A stretch of DNA of 64,000 bases from Rotaria socialis (Eukaryota > Rotifera > Eurotatoria > Philodinida > Philodinidae), in the NCBI GenBank assembly GCA_905331475.1, contig CAJNYU010003282.1, positions 1 through 64,000 on the forward strand, read 5' to 3'. Positions 21,599 through 35,700 of the stretch are shown here, in pieces. Numbering within the stretch: the stretch's first letter is position 1; every line of letters starts with the position of its first letter. A program made the position numbers and the translations under genes. The notes under the pieces were generated by a model. The model ran no database searches and was not told where the DNA came from. It worked only from the letters and a program-made list of their open reading frames with translations.

Positions 21599-24500
21599 TT
21601 AACCATCAAAATCATCAACATTAATCCGCATTGCATTTTGTGGCGATTTTCGACGTCCACTACTTCCGTTTTGTTGATTACGATCATTTTCAGTTCGATT
21701 TCTTTCACGATTCGTTCGTTTTTGTTCTTTTTCTTGTTCCATGTTTTGTCTTTTGATTTTATCATATTGAGTATCAAAATCTTCTGTTGTTAAATGTTCA
21801 CCTTCCAGCGCACCAAGAACAGTGAAATCATCTAATCTATATGGTTCAAGTTTAAGATTAAGATTTGATATTTTCACTTTTTTATTTGTTACTGATGAAG
21901 GATCGATTATTAACCATTGACCTCGATCAGGAAAATAGCGTGCTAATGTTATTTTATTTATTTGTGTTGAATCATTATCATTTTTTGATGATTTAAAATG
22001 TGTCCAAACATGTTGTTCAAGATAGTCATATTTAGCAACTGTATTGTCTCTTAATGGTAAATGTAGTTCCGATCTATGTTGAAAATAACTACTAGCATTA
22101 TCTTTCGAATAAACAATGTTAAGAAGTAAATCTTTTTTTGCTAAATATTCAGGATTCAATAGGACTTCAAAAGCATACGAACGTAAATCGTGTACTTTAG
22201 CTTGTCTAAATAGAAAGATAATAAACATCAAATAACTGTTTTTTCTTATTAGGAAAAGTTTACTTGAGAGTTGTTAGAACAGGTTCATGAACAATCGATG
22301 TTGGTTGATCATTTTCAATATCATAAAGACGAATAAATTCTAGGGGTTGCGCTTTGTCAATATAATTCGATGGGACTTTAAAATCAATAAATCGTGCTAT
22401 AGATTCACGAAAAACATTATATGATGATGTAATTGGTAATTCAAAGCGTTTCTTTAGTTCAATCATTTCAAATATAGGCCGAGTATGAACTAGAATAAAA
22501 AAAAACATCAAACACAATTATTATGTTTACATAATCGAAGTTTTTCTTAAGTTCTTTTTAAGTAAATAAAATTCTAATCGATAATAAGTTGCATACTTGA
22601 GGGAAAATAAAGGATTTGACATAAATAAATAGTATTTCTTATGATACATTATAGATTTTAGATACTTAATATATATATATATATAAGGTATCTAGGAGGG
22701 AAATTTTCAAAGTCCGAATTTTTCAGGAATATCTCGCAGCCTTCTATTGTTAGATAAAACTTCATTCTTACTAGCTTCGTTTGGTTTATAAGATTTGTTT
22801 GTAATTCTGAAGGCTCTCAATCGAACATGATTTCTCGGTGCAACGCTGCCTGATTGCATGATTAACTGGACACCATTTGTAAGCCCATTGACTAGAAGTG
22901 TTTGATCAAAATCATTCAATGGTGGACCATCATTTATCATTGATGGTCTAACTTCACAAAGATGATATTCATTATCATTATCTAATAATACAAAAAAAAT
23001 AAAAATCACATTTAGATCAAATAGCTCAACTTTCTCTTACTATCCATATGAAGTTCTTGTTTAATTAAATTCCACAAGTCAAATAATGTTATACTTTGAT
23101 CAGCAACAAGTTCAAGGGAATTAGGTTCACGATCCGATAGAATGTAAATCAGAAGATGATTTTCTTTAAGAGCTTGACCGAGTTTTAAACAGAGATTTGT
23201 ATTGTTTTGTTTAAATTCAATTGTATCAACAGTTTGATGATCGTAGACTAACATAAAAAAAAAACATTTTCTGTCTAAAATCAACATGCAACATACGTGG
23301 AATATGTGCAACATCAGAGTCATCATCGATATGTAATCGACACAGAGATGCATCTATGGATAAACCAAATGCTTGAATAGCCATTGATTTAACTTCTCCG
23401 ACAGGCTAAAAATCATCAAATAAAAACAAAATATATATATATATATATATATTCTATATTCAATAATGATTGATTTGTTTTACTGTTGTATTTAAACAGC
23501 TATAGGTCATTGGTTTTGTATTTGTTGAATCGATATTATTTTTAACTGTTAATGATAAATGAGTTTTTCGCATATTTGTACTATTTGATGAAGCATCTTT
23601 CCAACTTGGTACACTAGAATATGAATCAATTGATAGAGTAAAGCATCAGGGAGTAAACAATTTAAAAACTTACAAAGAATTTTTATCGTCAATACCTAAC
23701 GTATCACCATCGTGTAAATATAATTGTCCTAGCGTTTGTTTTTCTTCATCAGTTTTATATTCTCTGCGTGATTTACGATTGTTTTTTTCTTCTAAATTTA
23801 ATTTACCCATACGAACTAGTCTTAAGAGTTGTGGATCATCATGTTGATAATAATCAAAGAAAAGAGTTTTCTTTAATTCAAATAATGTCGTATTTTTCGA
23901 TACATGTCGTGTCGTTTGTAAACGTGATGCATGAATATGAGCATCAGGAAAACCAAAGACTATATTTAGCATGATTGGTTCGAATTCTTCACCTTGTAGA
24001 ACTGTATCTGACAAAGTCGATGGATGTTGAAAAACAATTATATGACGATAATTTGAAAGATCATTTTTATCTAATGTTAAGTCATCATTGGAATTTGTTA
24101 ATTCACTGACTACATGTAATTGACCAGAACGAAGCTTTTTAGCAACATAAAAATGACTTCCTGCACCATATGTATCCTTAAGAAGAAGAAAAAGTTAATA
24201 ACTAATTTTCAAGTTTCGATAAACAGTTTGCAAGTCTAATGAATTTCTCAAGGTCGAGTCATTATTAACGTATTAATGGTATAGCTCCGTCACTAGCAAA
24301 AATCCTGCTATTTGTTTTCATAAAAAAATTCGTAGAATTAATCTATTATTATCAAAATCTGTCAATAAATATTTACCTCCAGATTGGATATAAATTCATT
24401 TATTTTTATTCTTTTATCAAATACATGTTCACCATACTGATCAGGAAACAGTACTTGATTGTTATTATTTAAATTTAATCGGCAATCATCGATTACTTCA

Positions 24501-27500
24501 AACCAGTCACCTGGATAAATTGTTACTGGTAATTGATTTTGATATTTTTCATATATTTCCCTAGATGAAGCAAAAGAAAAAAAACAAATAAATTTACACT
24601 CTCATTTAAATATGATACAAACAAGTCTACCGTTTTTCTTCTAAAATTTTATTTTTCTCTGTTATTTCATCAATTAACCATTGTGCTATGGAATAGGATG
24701 TATCAGAGCAATCCATGATAGAGCCATTTTTATTTCTATGATTTTTCAATCGATAAAATAGCATATATGCACAATCATTTAATCCATAATGTCGTTGAAT
24801 ATTTTGTCGTGTCACACATGTTACACTTAAATCATCAAAACAAAACCAATATTCATCATTTTCATAGTCGTTTGTTAATGATTTATCTGTTTGTGATGAT
24901 TCATAATCCATATCAGTGACTTCATTTTCATCAACATCCATTTGTTCAACTAGTCGTACACGTTTATCGTCTATGTTAAATACTTCGGGATGGGTACGAA
25001 GAAACTATTAAAATCATCGATGAATATGATTAATAAGTAAATAATCAGACGATTAATATCTTTACTTTTGCAAATGTACCATTAGAACCACGAGTTCGAC
25101 CACGCGGAACTGTTGTATTGTCACGGTATGTCTGAAAGTAAGAAAACATTTTCTTATTTTAATATCAATCGAGTTGATGCAATAAATAAATACTTTGAAA
25201 AGATCGTCGATAGTCAGCGAATCATCACATGATAATAGTATTGTTCGAATCATGTCGATTTTTTTCGCTATTTCTTCATCAGTTTCAACTGGATCGGTTT
25301 GATTCGAGGTTCGATCATTACGAGATTTACTATTTGGAGTATTTGCATGTCGTGCATTCGCAGCTTTCTGTTTGTTTGATGATTTTGTCTATAAATAAAA
25401 TATGAATATGTTGAAAATAAATCTATTTGTTAATTTTTAACTATCAATATACGAAGATTTTTTGACTATATGCATGACAATATCCTTGAAAACAAAAAAA
25501 ATGCATTTCTCTTTTTTTTGTGCCTCTAGATATCGAAAAAATGGGAACTCATATCTACTGTCTCACAAGCTGCGCTATGACAAGAGCAATTCATTATTTT
25601 ATGCATTGAATTATATTCTACAAAATAGTTTTTCGTAATTGATCTGCTCCTTTGCTTATCACCATTAAGAAACACTTTCAATAATTCGCAGTATATTTAT
25701 CCCAGAAAGATGAAAAGTATAAAGGCGATTTAATTTATTTTCTGTTGATTCTTTTGTAAAAATAAATTATCAAGTTTTGATGTCCGATGAACAGAACTGT
25801 TATGATCTATAATTAATGTTTTGAAACATAATTCTCTTACTGCAGGCGATAGTGGCGGTGGTGGACGTGTCCAGCATCCGATATGATCAACATCTTTAAT
25901 ATAACCATAATAATGTCCTGAATAACATGTACCTTTGTGAATAACTACAGCAAATAATTCATAATCGGTTTCGATCACAGAATCCTAAACAATAGAAAAT
26001 TCATAGTAAAAGAACATCAGTAGTCTTTTATCTTACTTCACAAAATTCTTTCAAATCAATATCAAATGGAAATTCATAACGTGTTGTTTTTTTCAGTCGA
26101 TTGCCCGTTTTAATATCATAAACGAATCGTTGTAATGGAAAAGTTAAAATCGGTGGTAATTTACTTATTTTAGCCCACTAGAAAATACAACGAAAAAGGA
26201 TGAAATTATTTTTAATTTTTTGATTTTACTTTTTCCGCATCACATAATGCATTTGCACATGATGAACATCGATATTGATTATCACCAACTAAATGTTCAT
26301 GAAGAGTAAACATATTTGCTAGTGATGTATGTAAATTAGGACTATCTTGCACGACTAATGGTAAATCTTGATAGTCTTCCTTGAAAAACGACGAAGGAAA
26401 TTATTAAAAGAAAACGAGAAAAATTACAAAAATATTTTACTCTTCGTTTAAAAATTTTCTGGCATCGTTTACATTGCGTATAATTTATAGTTGAACCTTC
26501 GTAAGTAGAAAGTATCAAATTTGATTGTTTGGTACCTTGCAATGACTTTTGAATAGCATCAAATAATAAACGATTGAGTTCATGAACATCTTGATGATCA
26601 AATGTCTATGAGAATATAATAATATTTATTCATGAAAGAAGATAATGAAGAATACGAACTTCATTCGATTGCCAACCAAAACTATCAGTTAACCGAATGG
26701 ATGAACATGCTTGTTGATTTAGTAAAAGCATTTCAGCAAAAAGACGTTGTAATTCAACAATGATCTTACGAACCTATCGAAAGGAAAATATCTAGAGAAA
26801 TATAAACAAAACTGAAGGCTTTACTTTTAAAATATTTCCGCTGGATGGAGTTTGACTCGAATCATTGGATGGAAGATTAAGATCTTTAGCAGATAGCTCG
26901 AAAAGAGGTTCTAAAGTAAACGATATAAAATCATACTAATGATATATTCAATTTTCTAGAACATCGAATAAAATAATTCTATTTCAACTGCTTTTTTTTT
27001 CAAAATATACTCTATATCATAGAATGTTTTCTTGCACTTCCATCAATAATCTACTAGAATCACAATAGAACCGATCTTTAAAACTATCCCGCGCAGTATT
27101 CCGTACGAATCGAAGGGATCGGCAAAATTATGTTTTATTTTGATTTACGAATAGAATAAAACTAAATCATTATTTAATAATTCTCAACATCGGAAACATT
27201 TGATTATGTACGTACACAACCAAAGATGATAAAATCACTAAAAATTTATGTAAAATGTTGAATTTCGAACAAAAAAGAATTTAACATTTTTTCCTGAGAT
27301 ATATCTTGTTAGTACTTGAGATCGCTTCACTACTTACCACGAAATTCAGGCGTAAAAAGTAATGTTTGAATGAGAGCATTCAAATAACTAAAAGAGAAAA
27401 CGCTAATGCCTTACAAATATTTTAAAAAGAAAATAATCTTACCAAGTAGCTCCTTGATTTTGTAGGCCACACAAATTTGTTTCATTACGTGGTGGTAAAG

Positions 27501-27649
27501 GTTTTTCGACCGTAGACTTTGAATTTGTACTAGGTGTTCCTTGATAGTAATCTACATATTCATAATCTCTTATCAACGCATAAATCTTGATTAATAGTTA
27601 ACTTACATTCACCATCTCCAGCATCTTCATCAAAGAGACCTTGTAACAT
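21599..27649 (-). CDS. USP40: Ubiquitin carboxyl-terminal hydrolase, USP40-like
   Basis: Cysteine protease that removes ubiquitin. I assembled 20 exons: 27649-27607, 27551-27443, 27387-27338, 26910-26825, 26773-26660, 26605-26441, 26379-26230, 26177-26037, 25984-25841, 25388-25194, 25131-25066, 25004-24631, 24560-24377, 24176-23674, 23613-23484, 23405-23297, 23247-23041, 22981-22772, 22489-22264, 22205-21599. All phases fit and give 1270 residues (human USP40 is about 1235). The Cys box NQGATCYLNALIQ puts the nucleophile at residue 51, with its codon split by an intron. The His box GTCYSGHYYGYIKDVDH gives His310 and Asp317. Zinc-knuckle pairs CKRC and CSSC are present. The long C-terminal part fits ubiquitin-like domains. 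Introns are mostly 45-80 bp, with a few of 200-450 bp. Confidence 0.93.
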
Positions 27650-27832
27650 TTTACTATCAATCTTAAAATCAAAGATATAAGATTTTGATTATCAATAATC
27701 GACAGAGAAAAAAGTAACTATCTATCTAATCGTTTTTTTTATCGTCACTGCGTCGCAACAACAACAACAATCAAACAAAACACGAAACTAGGAACTTTAA
27801 ACGTTCTTTTAATTAGGATAGGGAAAAAGAAT

Positions 27833-28330
27833 TTAATGATCATCAGCTTCTTTAGTTGTTTCCAAAAACTTGTTATATTGATTTTCATTCATTAAGCTTT
27901 TTGTTATATAATTCTTCGTTTTTTCATCAACAACAGCTTGAATAAGCCACCCATTTGCATATGGACTTTTATTAATTAGATCTGCTTCATTTTTTAATTT
28001 TTCATTCACACCTGATACTTCACCGTCAACTGGCATATAACAATCTGATACTGCTTTAACAGATTCTAATGTTGCAAAGGTATCATCGCCTTTAAACTTT
28101 GCACCAATTGATGGTAGTTCACAATAAACAACATCACCAAGAGCACGTTGAGCATAATCACTAATTCCAATACGAACTTCGTTTTGCTTGTTATTTGCAT
28201 CAGTTAATTCTACCCATTCATGTTTTTTAGTGAAATATCGTTGATTATAAAAATATCTTGTTAAATGAATTTGACGAATTGGATAATATTGAGTAGCTCG
28301 GCGAACTAGGAATGATGATAAATTGGACAT
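27833..28330 (-). CDS. GCSH: Glycine cleavage system H protein, mitochondrial
   Basis: 165-residue single-exon coding region. H protein carries the lipoyl-bound aminomethyl group between the P, T and L proteins of the mitochondrial glycine cleavage complex. The lipoylation motif ESVKAVSD is intact (lysine at about residue 97), followed by the conserved PVDGEVSGVNEKL and the PYANGWL segment. The first ~45 residues are Arg-, Tyr- and Ser-rich without acids, as expected of a mitochondrial presequence. The frame is open further upstream, but I start at 28330 because TTTCAG lies immediately before this ATG, so the upstream part is intron or trans-spliced leader. It shares a ~390 bp divergent upstream region with ANKZF1. 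Confidence 0.96.
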   Translation of the reverse strand: MSNLSSFLVRRATQYYPIRQIHLTRYFYNQRYFTKKHEWVELTDANNKQNEVRIGISDYAQRALGDVVYCELPSIGAKFKGDDTFATLESVKAVSDCYMPVDGEVSGVNEKLKNEADLINKSPYANGWLIQAVVDEKTKNYITKSLMNENQYNKFLETTKEADDH

Positions 28331-28723
28331 CTGAAATGAAATAAAACAAAAATAGCTAGTTGCAAATAAAATCAATAGGAGGTAATAACTTGGTATTGGA
28401 TTTAAAAGTATAATACGTGGTGTGTATGTGAGAAAGAATCTATTCAATTGATTTGTTATAACGATAGCCAATGCTCGATTAGAATGAGTCATTGAACATA
28501 AAATATTTGATGACTCGCATTTTTGTTCTTGTTTTCCAGTTTTAATTGTATTGAGTCATTTTCTTGCATATATTTCGTAATAATTTTTGCAATACAATAT
28601 TAGACTTCGACGACGAGGCGATATTTTTGTTCTCTTTCTTGATGCATATTTAAATACTCAGGAAAAGTTTCATTTTACCTGTAAATATCTTTTCTTTTTC
28701 TAGTCAAGAAACTTTTCTATTTC
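28331..28723. promoter_or_regulatory. Shared divergent promoter region GCSH / ANKZF1
   Basis: 393 bp between the two start codons of oppositely oriented genes. A TTTCAG acceptor abuts the GCSH ATG, and a TTTTTCTAG acceptor lies 21 bp before the ANKZF1 ATG. No specific transcription-factor site or TATA element is assigned. Confidence 0.5.
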
Positions 28724-31700
28724 ATGGCGTCGTTTAAACAACTAAAATTGTTTGCTGATAAAGAACTTGATCATTGTTTACAAACTGTTGTTCGTCCATT
28801 CACTGAGCATGTCTATTTTCCTGAAACACTCGTTGATCCACTTGGAATTGAGAGTATGCTTTGCATAATTTTAACAAAATAAATTTTACTTCCTATATTA
28901 CTTCAATAGAGCATCATCATGAACTTCAATTACAGAATTTATCTATTTCTGATACGTTAGCATGTGCTACTTGTCAAATTCAATTTATTGATCGAACAGA
29001 ACAGGTTTTTTTCTTCAAACATACATTAAAGAAAAAGTTGTTCATTCACATGTTTCTTGTTTAATATCATTAGACAATTCATTTTAAATCTGATTGGCAT
29101 CGATTTAATCTAAAACGAAAACTTCGTAATCAACTTCCATTTTCATCAGAAAAATTTGAAGATATGGAAAGTAGGCTATATATTTCATTGTTCGATCGCT
29201 TATTTATTGTCTTGATGCATTCGTAGAAGATATATCGAGTATATCAGGAAGCGATTCATCCGATGATGAATTAAGCGAAAGTGAAAGTTCACTAAATCCA
29301 TCTGCAGACGGCTCTTATAATACATGTGCGAGAAATAATCCAAAAATTATTTTAACACTTGCCGATGGTCGACATTTATCATTGTATCGATGTATTTTAC
29401 ATGGAAAAAAGGTATTTTCTTAATAGAATATTTTTTAAATCAAATTCAATTTATCAGATCTTCAAAATAAAATGAAGTAAAGAGAAGGGAGAAAATGTTC
29501 TGGAATCTATTTAATATTGTAGATGAATGTCAAAGGAAAATATTGTAAGTAAATAAGTTTATCTATCAATATTTTATGGACAAGCTGATTTTAAGATGGC
29601 CAATATATTTCAGTTTCTTAAATGTTTTTGCACAACTTCGATATACTATTATAAACAGTAATACTCCAGTATAGTAGGCATTGTGAGAACTGTTTGAAGA
29701 AGTGCTCTCAGTATAGTTGAATCTACATTTGTCTTCAGAAATTTTGTCTTTAAACAAATATCGCTACTGATTAATTTTGATTCAACTTTGATGTTTATTT
29801 ATTTTTAAACAAATCATGTGTCGAATGTTCGCATTAGCGAGATTTCAATGGGAAAATATTTCATAGTAAAATTTGTTCACTATTCTTAATAAGGAAGTAT
29901 TGATAGGGAAAAGAAATATGAATTACAACGCTAACCTGGAATCTATTCATTACTAGCATATTTTTATTGATTTAGAATTTTCCTCAAGAGTCTCAAGAAT
30001 TGATAATCACTGCTCAAAGACTTCCCTTATGCACATATTGGTGCGTTGTCATGGCTGCTGGTGGTCATTTTGCAATAGCACTATTTGAACGCGATAAAAT
30101 AATTCAACATAAAACTTTTCATAAGTATATAGTACGTGCTAAACAAGGTTCAGCACAATCGGCGCATGATCAAAAAACAGGCGGTAAAGCTCGATCAGCA
30201 GGCGCAAATCTACGTCGCCAAAATATGCTTCATTTAAAACAAGTAAAAATAAAAGTTTATTTGTATTTTCGATCTTCTATTTTTGTTTATTAAATAGAAA
30301 ATTCACGAACTTTTTACAACATGGAAAAATGAAATTCAAAGATGTTTGTTAATATTTGTTCGAGCACCAAGTTTCAATCAACAATTATTATTTGGTGATA
30401 AAAACGCACCATTATCAGCCAGTGATCCAAGGTTTGAATACTAATAGTTTTATAAATTAATTCTTTATGATATATTATTCGTTCGTAGAATTCGATCGAT
30501 TCCATTCGCTACACTTCGACCAACTTTTAGTGAAATAAAACGTGTTTATGATCAATTAACTACAATGGAACTTTACCGTAAGATAAATTGATATTTTTGT
30601 TTGTTCATCACAACTGAATGATTTGATATTCTAGCTGAAGATTATCAGTTTCAGCAGGTCGAGCAAGAAAAAGTATCGACCTCACAAACAAAATTATCAA
30701 CAACAAAGAAAGCAGTCGTTGAATCATCATCATCAGATTCCGAAGATTCCGAAGATGATTTAAGTTAGTGTTCTTTTTTTTGTTATTAAATTTTGAATTC
30801 TATTGTATATTCTTTTTTAGAAGAAGATGATGAAATCAAAAAGAAATCAACTAAAAAAACAGTAAAAAAACAACCAAATTTAGTTCCCACAACTAATGAT
30901 CGAAAAATACTACGTAAGTTCCCTGTATAAGCAAGAAAGTCTTTTTTTCCTAAAAAGGTAACATTAATAATAATAGAACCAAAAATTTTTCTCTATTGAA
31001 ATTATATCATTCAAGGAGAAATACTACGAGTCTCAGAGCCATCTCGTTCGACTCTAACAAAAATATTTCCGAATAGAATAAAATATTCTCGAATTCTTTA
31101 TAATCTATCTTGAGCGCAATGCGCCCATTCTATGAAACGCTTCATTATGTAAAACATTCTAAACTGAGAATTCTTCAAAATATACCATGATAGACATATC
31201 ATCTATTGTATCCTAGATGTCACCGCTAGGGAGAAAAAGTCATAGCTACTTTGTTTCTAAACTTTCCTACGAACTTAATTTTAACTTGAATAACTCTTGG
31301 TTTTTTTTGTTTAATTAGCTGTTGAAGACTTGTCAGATTTCAATGAATTATTTACTGCTTGTCGTCTAAATGATATTCAACGATTCGATGATCTTATCTC
31401 TCGGCTACATGCCATAAAATCAATCGATAAATCTCCATCCGTAGCCGATATACTTAACTATCAAACAGCAGGCAGTCTCGATACACTCTTACATATAGCA
31501 AGTGAACGTGGACACTTGAAAATTATTCAGCGTTTATTGAAAGAAGGCGCTAATCCATCATTATCGAATCAGCGAGCAAAATATCCATATAATTTATGTA
31601 AAAATAAAGAAACAAAAGATGTTTTTCGTTTATTTCGACATGATCATCCCGATAAATATGATTATGCACTTGGACAAATTGCGGCAAGTATCAGTATGGA

Positions 31701-32037
31701 TGAATTAGAACGACAACGCGGTGTCGAACGTGAACGTCGTCGACAAACAAAAAAACGTCGTACTGATAAACAGCGCAGTGACCAAGAAAGGCAAATACGT
31801 GAACAAGAGGAGGAACAACAGCGTATTGCTTTTCTCGCTTTATCCGAGGCAGAAAAACGTACATTAGCGGTACATGTTAATTTCGAAACAAATAAACGTG
31901 ATGAGCTACATTTAGGACGGTGTTGGCAATGTGCGAAAAAGATTTCCGATGAGCCATTTACATATTTTGATTATAAATTTTGTTCAACATCATGTTTAAA
32001 AGCACACAGGACTAAATCAAAAATGGCTACTGCATGA
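28724..32037 (+). CDS. ANKZF1: ANKZF1/Vms1-type peptidyl-tRNA endonuclease
   Basis: In ribosome-associated quality control, this family releases stalled nascent chains from 60S subunits by cutting the tRNA. Ten exons keep frame: 28724-28853, 28910-29004, 29074-29170, 29227-29411, 29976-30242, 30298-30431, 30489-30577, 30635-30763, 30821-30913, 31319-32037; 645 residues (human ~726). The N-terminal zinc finger (CATC...HFKSDWHRFN) is followed by the VLRF1 domain (GGHFAIALFE, HKTFHKYIVRAK) with the expected catalytic Gln in KQGSAQSAHD (about residue 230). Then come an acidic linker, ankyrin repeats (TLLHIASERGHLKIIQRLLK), a charged coiled coil, and C-terminal CWQC/CSTSC zinc ligands. The long introns are 29412-29975 and 30914-31318. 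Confidence 0.95.
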
Positions 32038-32747
32038 ATGATTGATGTGATTGTTTGTTTTTTCAATTTTTTTTCCGAAATATTTTTCTATAAAAACAAA
32101 AAACCATAGAATATATTAGGATGAATAAACAAATAAAAAGTTAAGTTTTACGAATAACGTTGTATGTTCTATCAGCGATTTTCGATTAAATGTTACAATC
32201 AATTAACAATTTTTTTTTTGAGTACGAAATTCGAATTACCTCACGTACAACATACTCTAAATCATAAATACACAGAAGCTGCTAACTAAAATAATTTTGT
32301 TCGTTATGAAAATCAAAAATTTTAAATGCACCTATAAAATATCATCAATACGATAATCGCTTCGCTCGTTTTCCATCAGTTCGTATGAAGACCACATGGA
32401 TCAAATGTTTTATTCTTAATAAATTAGTTTTCTTTTTTGTTTTCAACTTTTATTTACATTTCGATACAACAACAGAAAAAAATAAGCAAGCACAAATAGA
32501 TACAAAACTGGCATCATAAAAACGAAAGAAATAAATCAAACGACTATAGTTCGTTGTTCTTCTCATGCATAGGACCTTGTTCATTTATTTGTGGAAAAAC
32601 AAATTTCCACCTTATATTTTGTTCTTTGTTACAAAAAAAACACACACACACAACGAAAAAACACATTGACAATGACTAGTACAACTTTTTTCTTTTCATT
32701 ATAATAAAAGCAAATAAACAATATACAAACAAAAACAAACATCCATC
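32038..32747. other. Convergent intergenic region between ANKZF1 and SMC6
   Basis: 710 bp of AT-rich sequence shared by the 3' ends of both genes. It contains AATAAA-like signals (for example near 32125) on the plus strand and A-rich tracts. No gene was seen. Confidence 0.6.
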
Positions 32748-35700
32748 TCATTCTAATGAACGTTTTGGTGTTGGCATACAAAAAACAGGCACATTCAATC
32801 GTTTCCATAATGTAGAATCAATTGCTTGCGGAGTAAATATTACATGTTGAGATGATGAATAGTACTGAGTATTTTCATATAGATGTTCCAGGCATGAATT
32901 GCGTTTTTCATTGTCCTAAAAACAAAAAGAAATGTTAGTTTAGCACAGGTTTGAATTCAGACACGAACAATTGAGATTTATATGGCTTCCATTTGTATAA
33001 CTCAAACATAGTTCATACTATTCAATTTCTTCTATAATGGAACTGAAAACATTCAAAAGAACTGCTAAGAGCAAAACATGACTAATCTGAATATGATTAA
33101 GATTATTCCGAAGCGTTTCCTGCATGCAGATAATTATTAATGAAAGTTATTCAGTTCCAATAGTTTTTAGGTAGCGGTGATGCAATGTTTGACTGATAAG
33201 ACAGTCAACTTAAAGTTATAAAAAAACAATATTTACCATATAAATATCGATTTCATCAAGTAATCTAAATGGTTGATAAATCGATCCCCAAAGTGCAATT
33301 AAAAAACAAAATGTTGATATTGATCGTTCGCCACCGGAAAATGACGAAGCACTACGTTTATTCTTTTTTATCTAGTAGGATAATAAAAATATTAGATAAA
33401 TAATAGATTTCTCTTTGTTTCCAAATAATTTCAACATACAGATATTTCCAGTTCCTCTTTTTTGTGATCAATTTTAATATCACAATCATCAAATCGATAT
33501 TTTCCCATTAAATCTTTAAATTTATGTCGAAGTAAATATTGATGTTCATCAGCTATTTGACCGAAACGTTCTTTACGTTTATTCACAAATTTTTCTAAAC
33601 TCTAAAACAGAAATAATTATTAAAATTTTTGCTTTTGCTACTATTAAGAACAGATATTTACTTGAACTTGTCGAAAGCATCGTTCATAAAGCCTTTTAAA
33701 TTCTTGTGCAGCAAGACGTTTTGCTCTGAATTCGTCGATGATTTGTTGACGCTTCTCAATACTAATATCGAAACAATAAAGGTTACAAAAAAAAAGTCAA
33801 GCGGAGATAAAAATTCTACTAACGTGTCTTCGTTTGACATAAGAAAATGATTTATTACATCCAGTTCTTGTTGAATATCACGAACAGAACGATCGGTTGT
33901 TTTTGATGTTTTTAGTTTCTAGAAAAAGAAAGCAAAAAGATATTTGAATGAAAAAACCCAAAAAAGAAACGTTTTTATCGTATTTTACTTTAGGCTTATT
34001 TCTATTTAATTCATTTAATTGTTCCTGATATTTTGCAATATCTTCATCGAATTGTGAACATTTTTTGATGAATTTTGGTATTTGTTGTTGAATTTGTTGA
34101 CGTTCGGCTATTTCATTATTAATTTTTTCTGTTAGAATAGCAGATTCACTAGTTTTCGAATCGAATTTTTTCTCTATATTTTCAAGATTTCGTTTTACAT
34201 CCTCAAGACGTTGATGTTCAACTTCCATTTTTTCCTTCGCTTCTTCGAAGTTTTTCGTTGCTGCATGGTGAACAACATCACATTCTTTTAATTTTTGTTG
34301 TAATTCATCGAGTGAGTAATCGTACGCCGTCGGCATTGTAGAATTTAAACGGTCAAGTTGCTAAAAGAAAACAAAATGGTGACAACGAGATGATACTTCA
34401 TGGAATTTCCATGTTAGATGAACGCTCGAAAGGTAGAATAAAGCAAAACTACGGCTTGAAGATTGCATCAACTAAAAGAACTACAACTATTTATGTATCC
34501 CTAAGAAATATCTCGCTATCTAGGAGAAAACAACGAATTTTAAAATTACTTGTAGTCTGAACTATCGTATATTTTTAATAAACTGAGAATAATATTGAAA
34601 GAGAACAGTATGAGAAAAGATAATTTCTTATTGGACTCGAAAACTATATCGTAACAATTCAATTAAGATCATTGAAGCCTAGGGATACGGATCTGATTCT
34701 CATTTCGTTTATGACTCATCAAACTTATTGACGTAATTCATAAATATAGTGCATTGAATGAAAGTGAAAATGTTGTTTGAAGCATAAAAGTGATACCAAG
34801 TTTATTTCCAAGCTGTTATCGATTCCAAAAAAATCCATATGTGTAATCGCACATGAATCAGACAACGTGTTAGAGGTTATTGTTACGAAAAACATGTCAA
34901 GTGCGACAAAAACAACAACAACAAACGTGCAACTCACATTTATACATCATATTAAACTTACACTTTATCAACAAATCTTACTGACAGGAATCCTAAATAT
35001 ACACTTATGCATCGTTATGAAAGAACTACTAAATGATCTATTGTACTTGAAACATTTTTATATTTTCATAAACAAATATGACAACAAATTACCTGATTTA
35101 ATTCAATTATTTTCTTGTTATTTTCATTAATCATGTTTTTTATTTTATCAAGATTGTCTTTTGTTGTTTGTCGAATAGTTTTCAATTCATTCATTGATAA
35201 ATTCGTTTGTTTAATTTGGTCATGCAACCGTTTTATATCGGTATTTAATTCCTCGATTGATAATGCTTGAGTACTATTCGATGTAAAATAACGTGCGGGT
35301 TGTCTATCATTGGTATAAATTCTAAATGCCTTATCTAATTTGATATTTGAACCATCATATGTTAATGCTTCACCGACTTGTTTAACTTTTCCATAAATTC
35401 TATCCCAACGTAATACTCCACTTTGCCGAATGCGTGTTGCTTCTTGTAAATCTTTAATTAAAATTGTTGCTTCGATTTGTTTATGATCAATCAATACACA
35501 TGCTACAGTGATATTATCGATTTTTAAAACTTGATAAACAGATAAAAGATTGGCACGTTGTACACGTTCTAATGTTCCAGATACGTCAGGAAGTTCTTCT
35601 GAAAATCTCTTAACAATTATGGTTGGACGGTAACCTCGACAATACTTTGAAAATAATTCAAGTAGAATATGTTCATCATGATTGTCGGTGCAAATAAATG

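Noticed and set aside
22707..22771. Extension of the USP40 exon at 22772 to the stop near 22709
   Set aside because: A GTAAGA donor at 22771 and in-phase continuation at 22489 give a longer, USP40-length protein; the extension is most likely intron, though it could be a rare truncated form.
28331..28492. Upstream extension of GCSH by 54 residues in the open frame
   Set aside because: The added part is hydrophobic and not presequence-like, and a TTTCAG acceptor lies right before the internal ATG at 28330.
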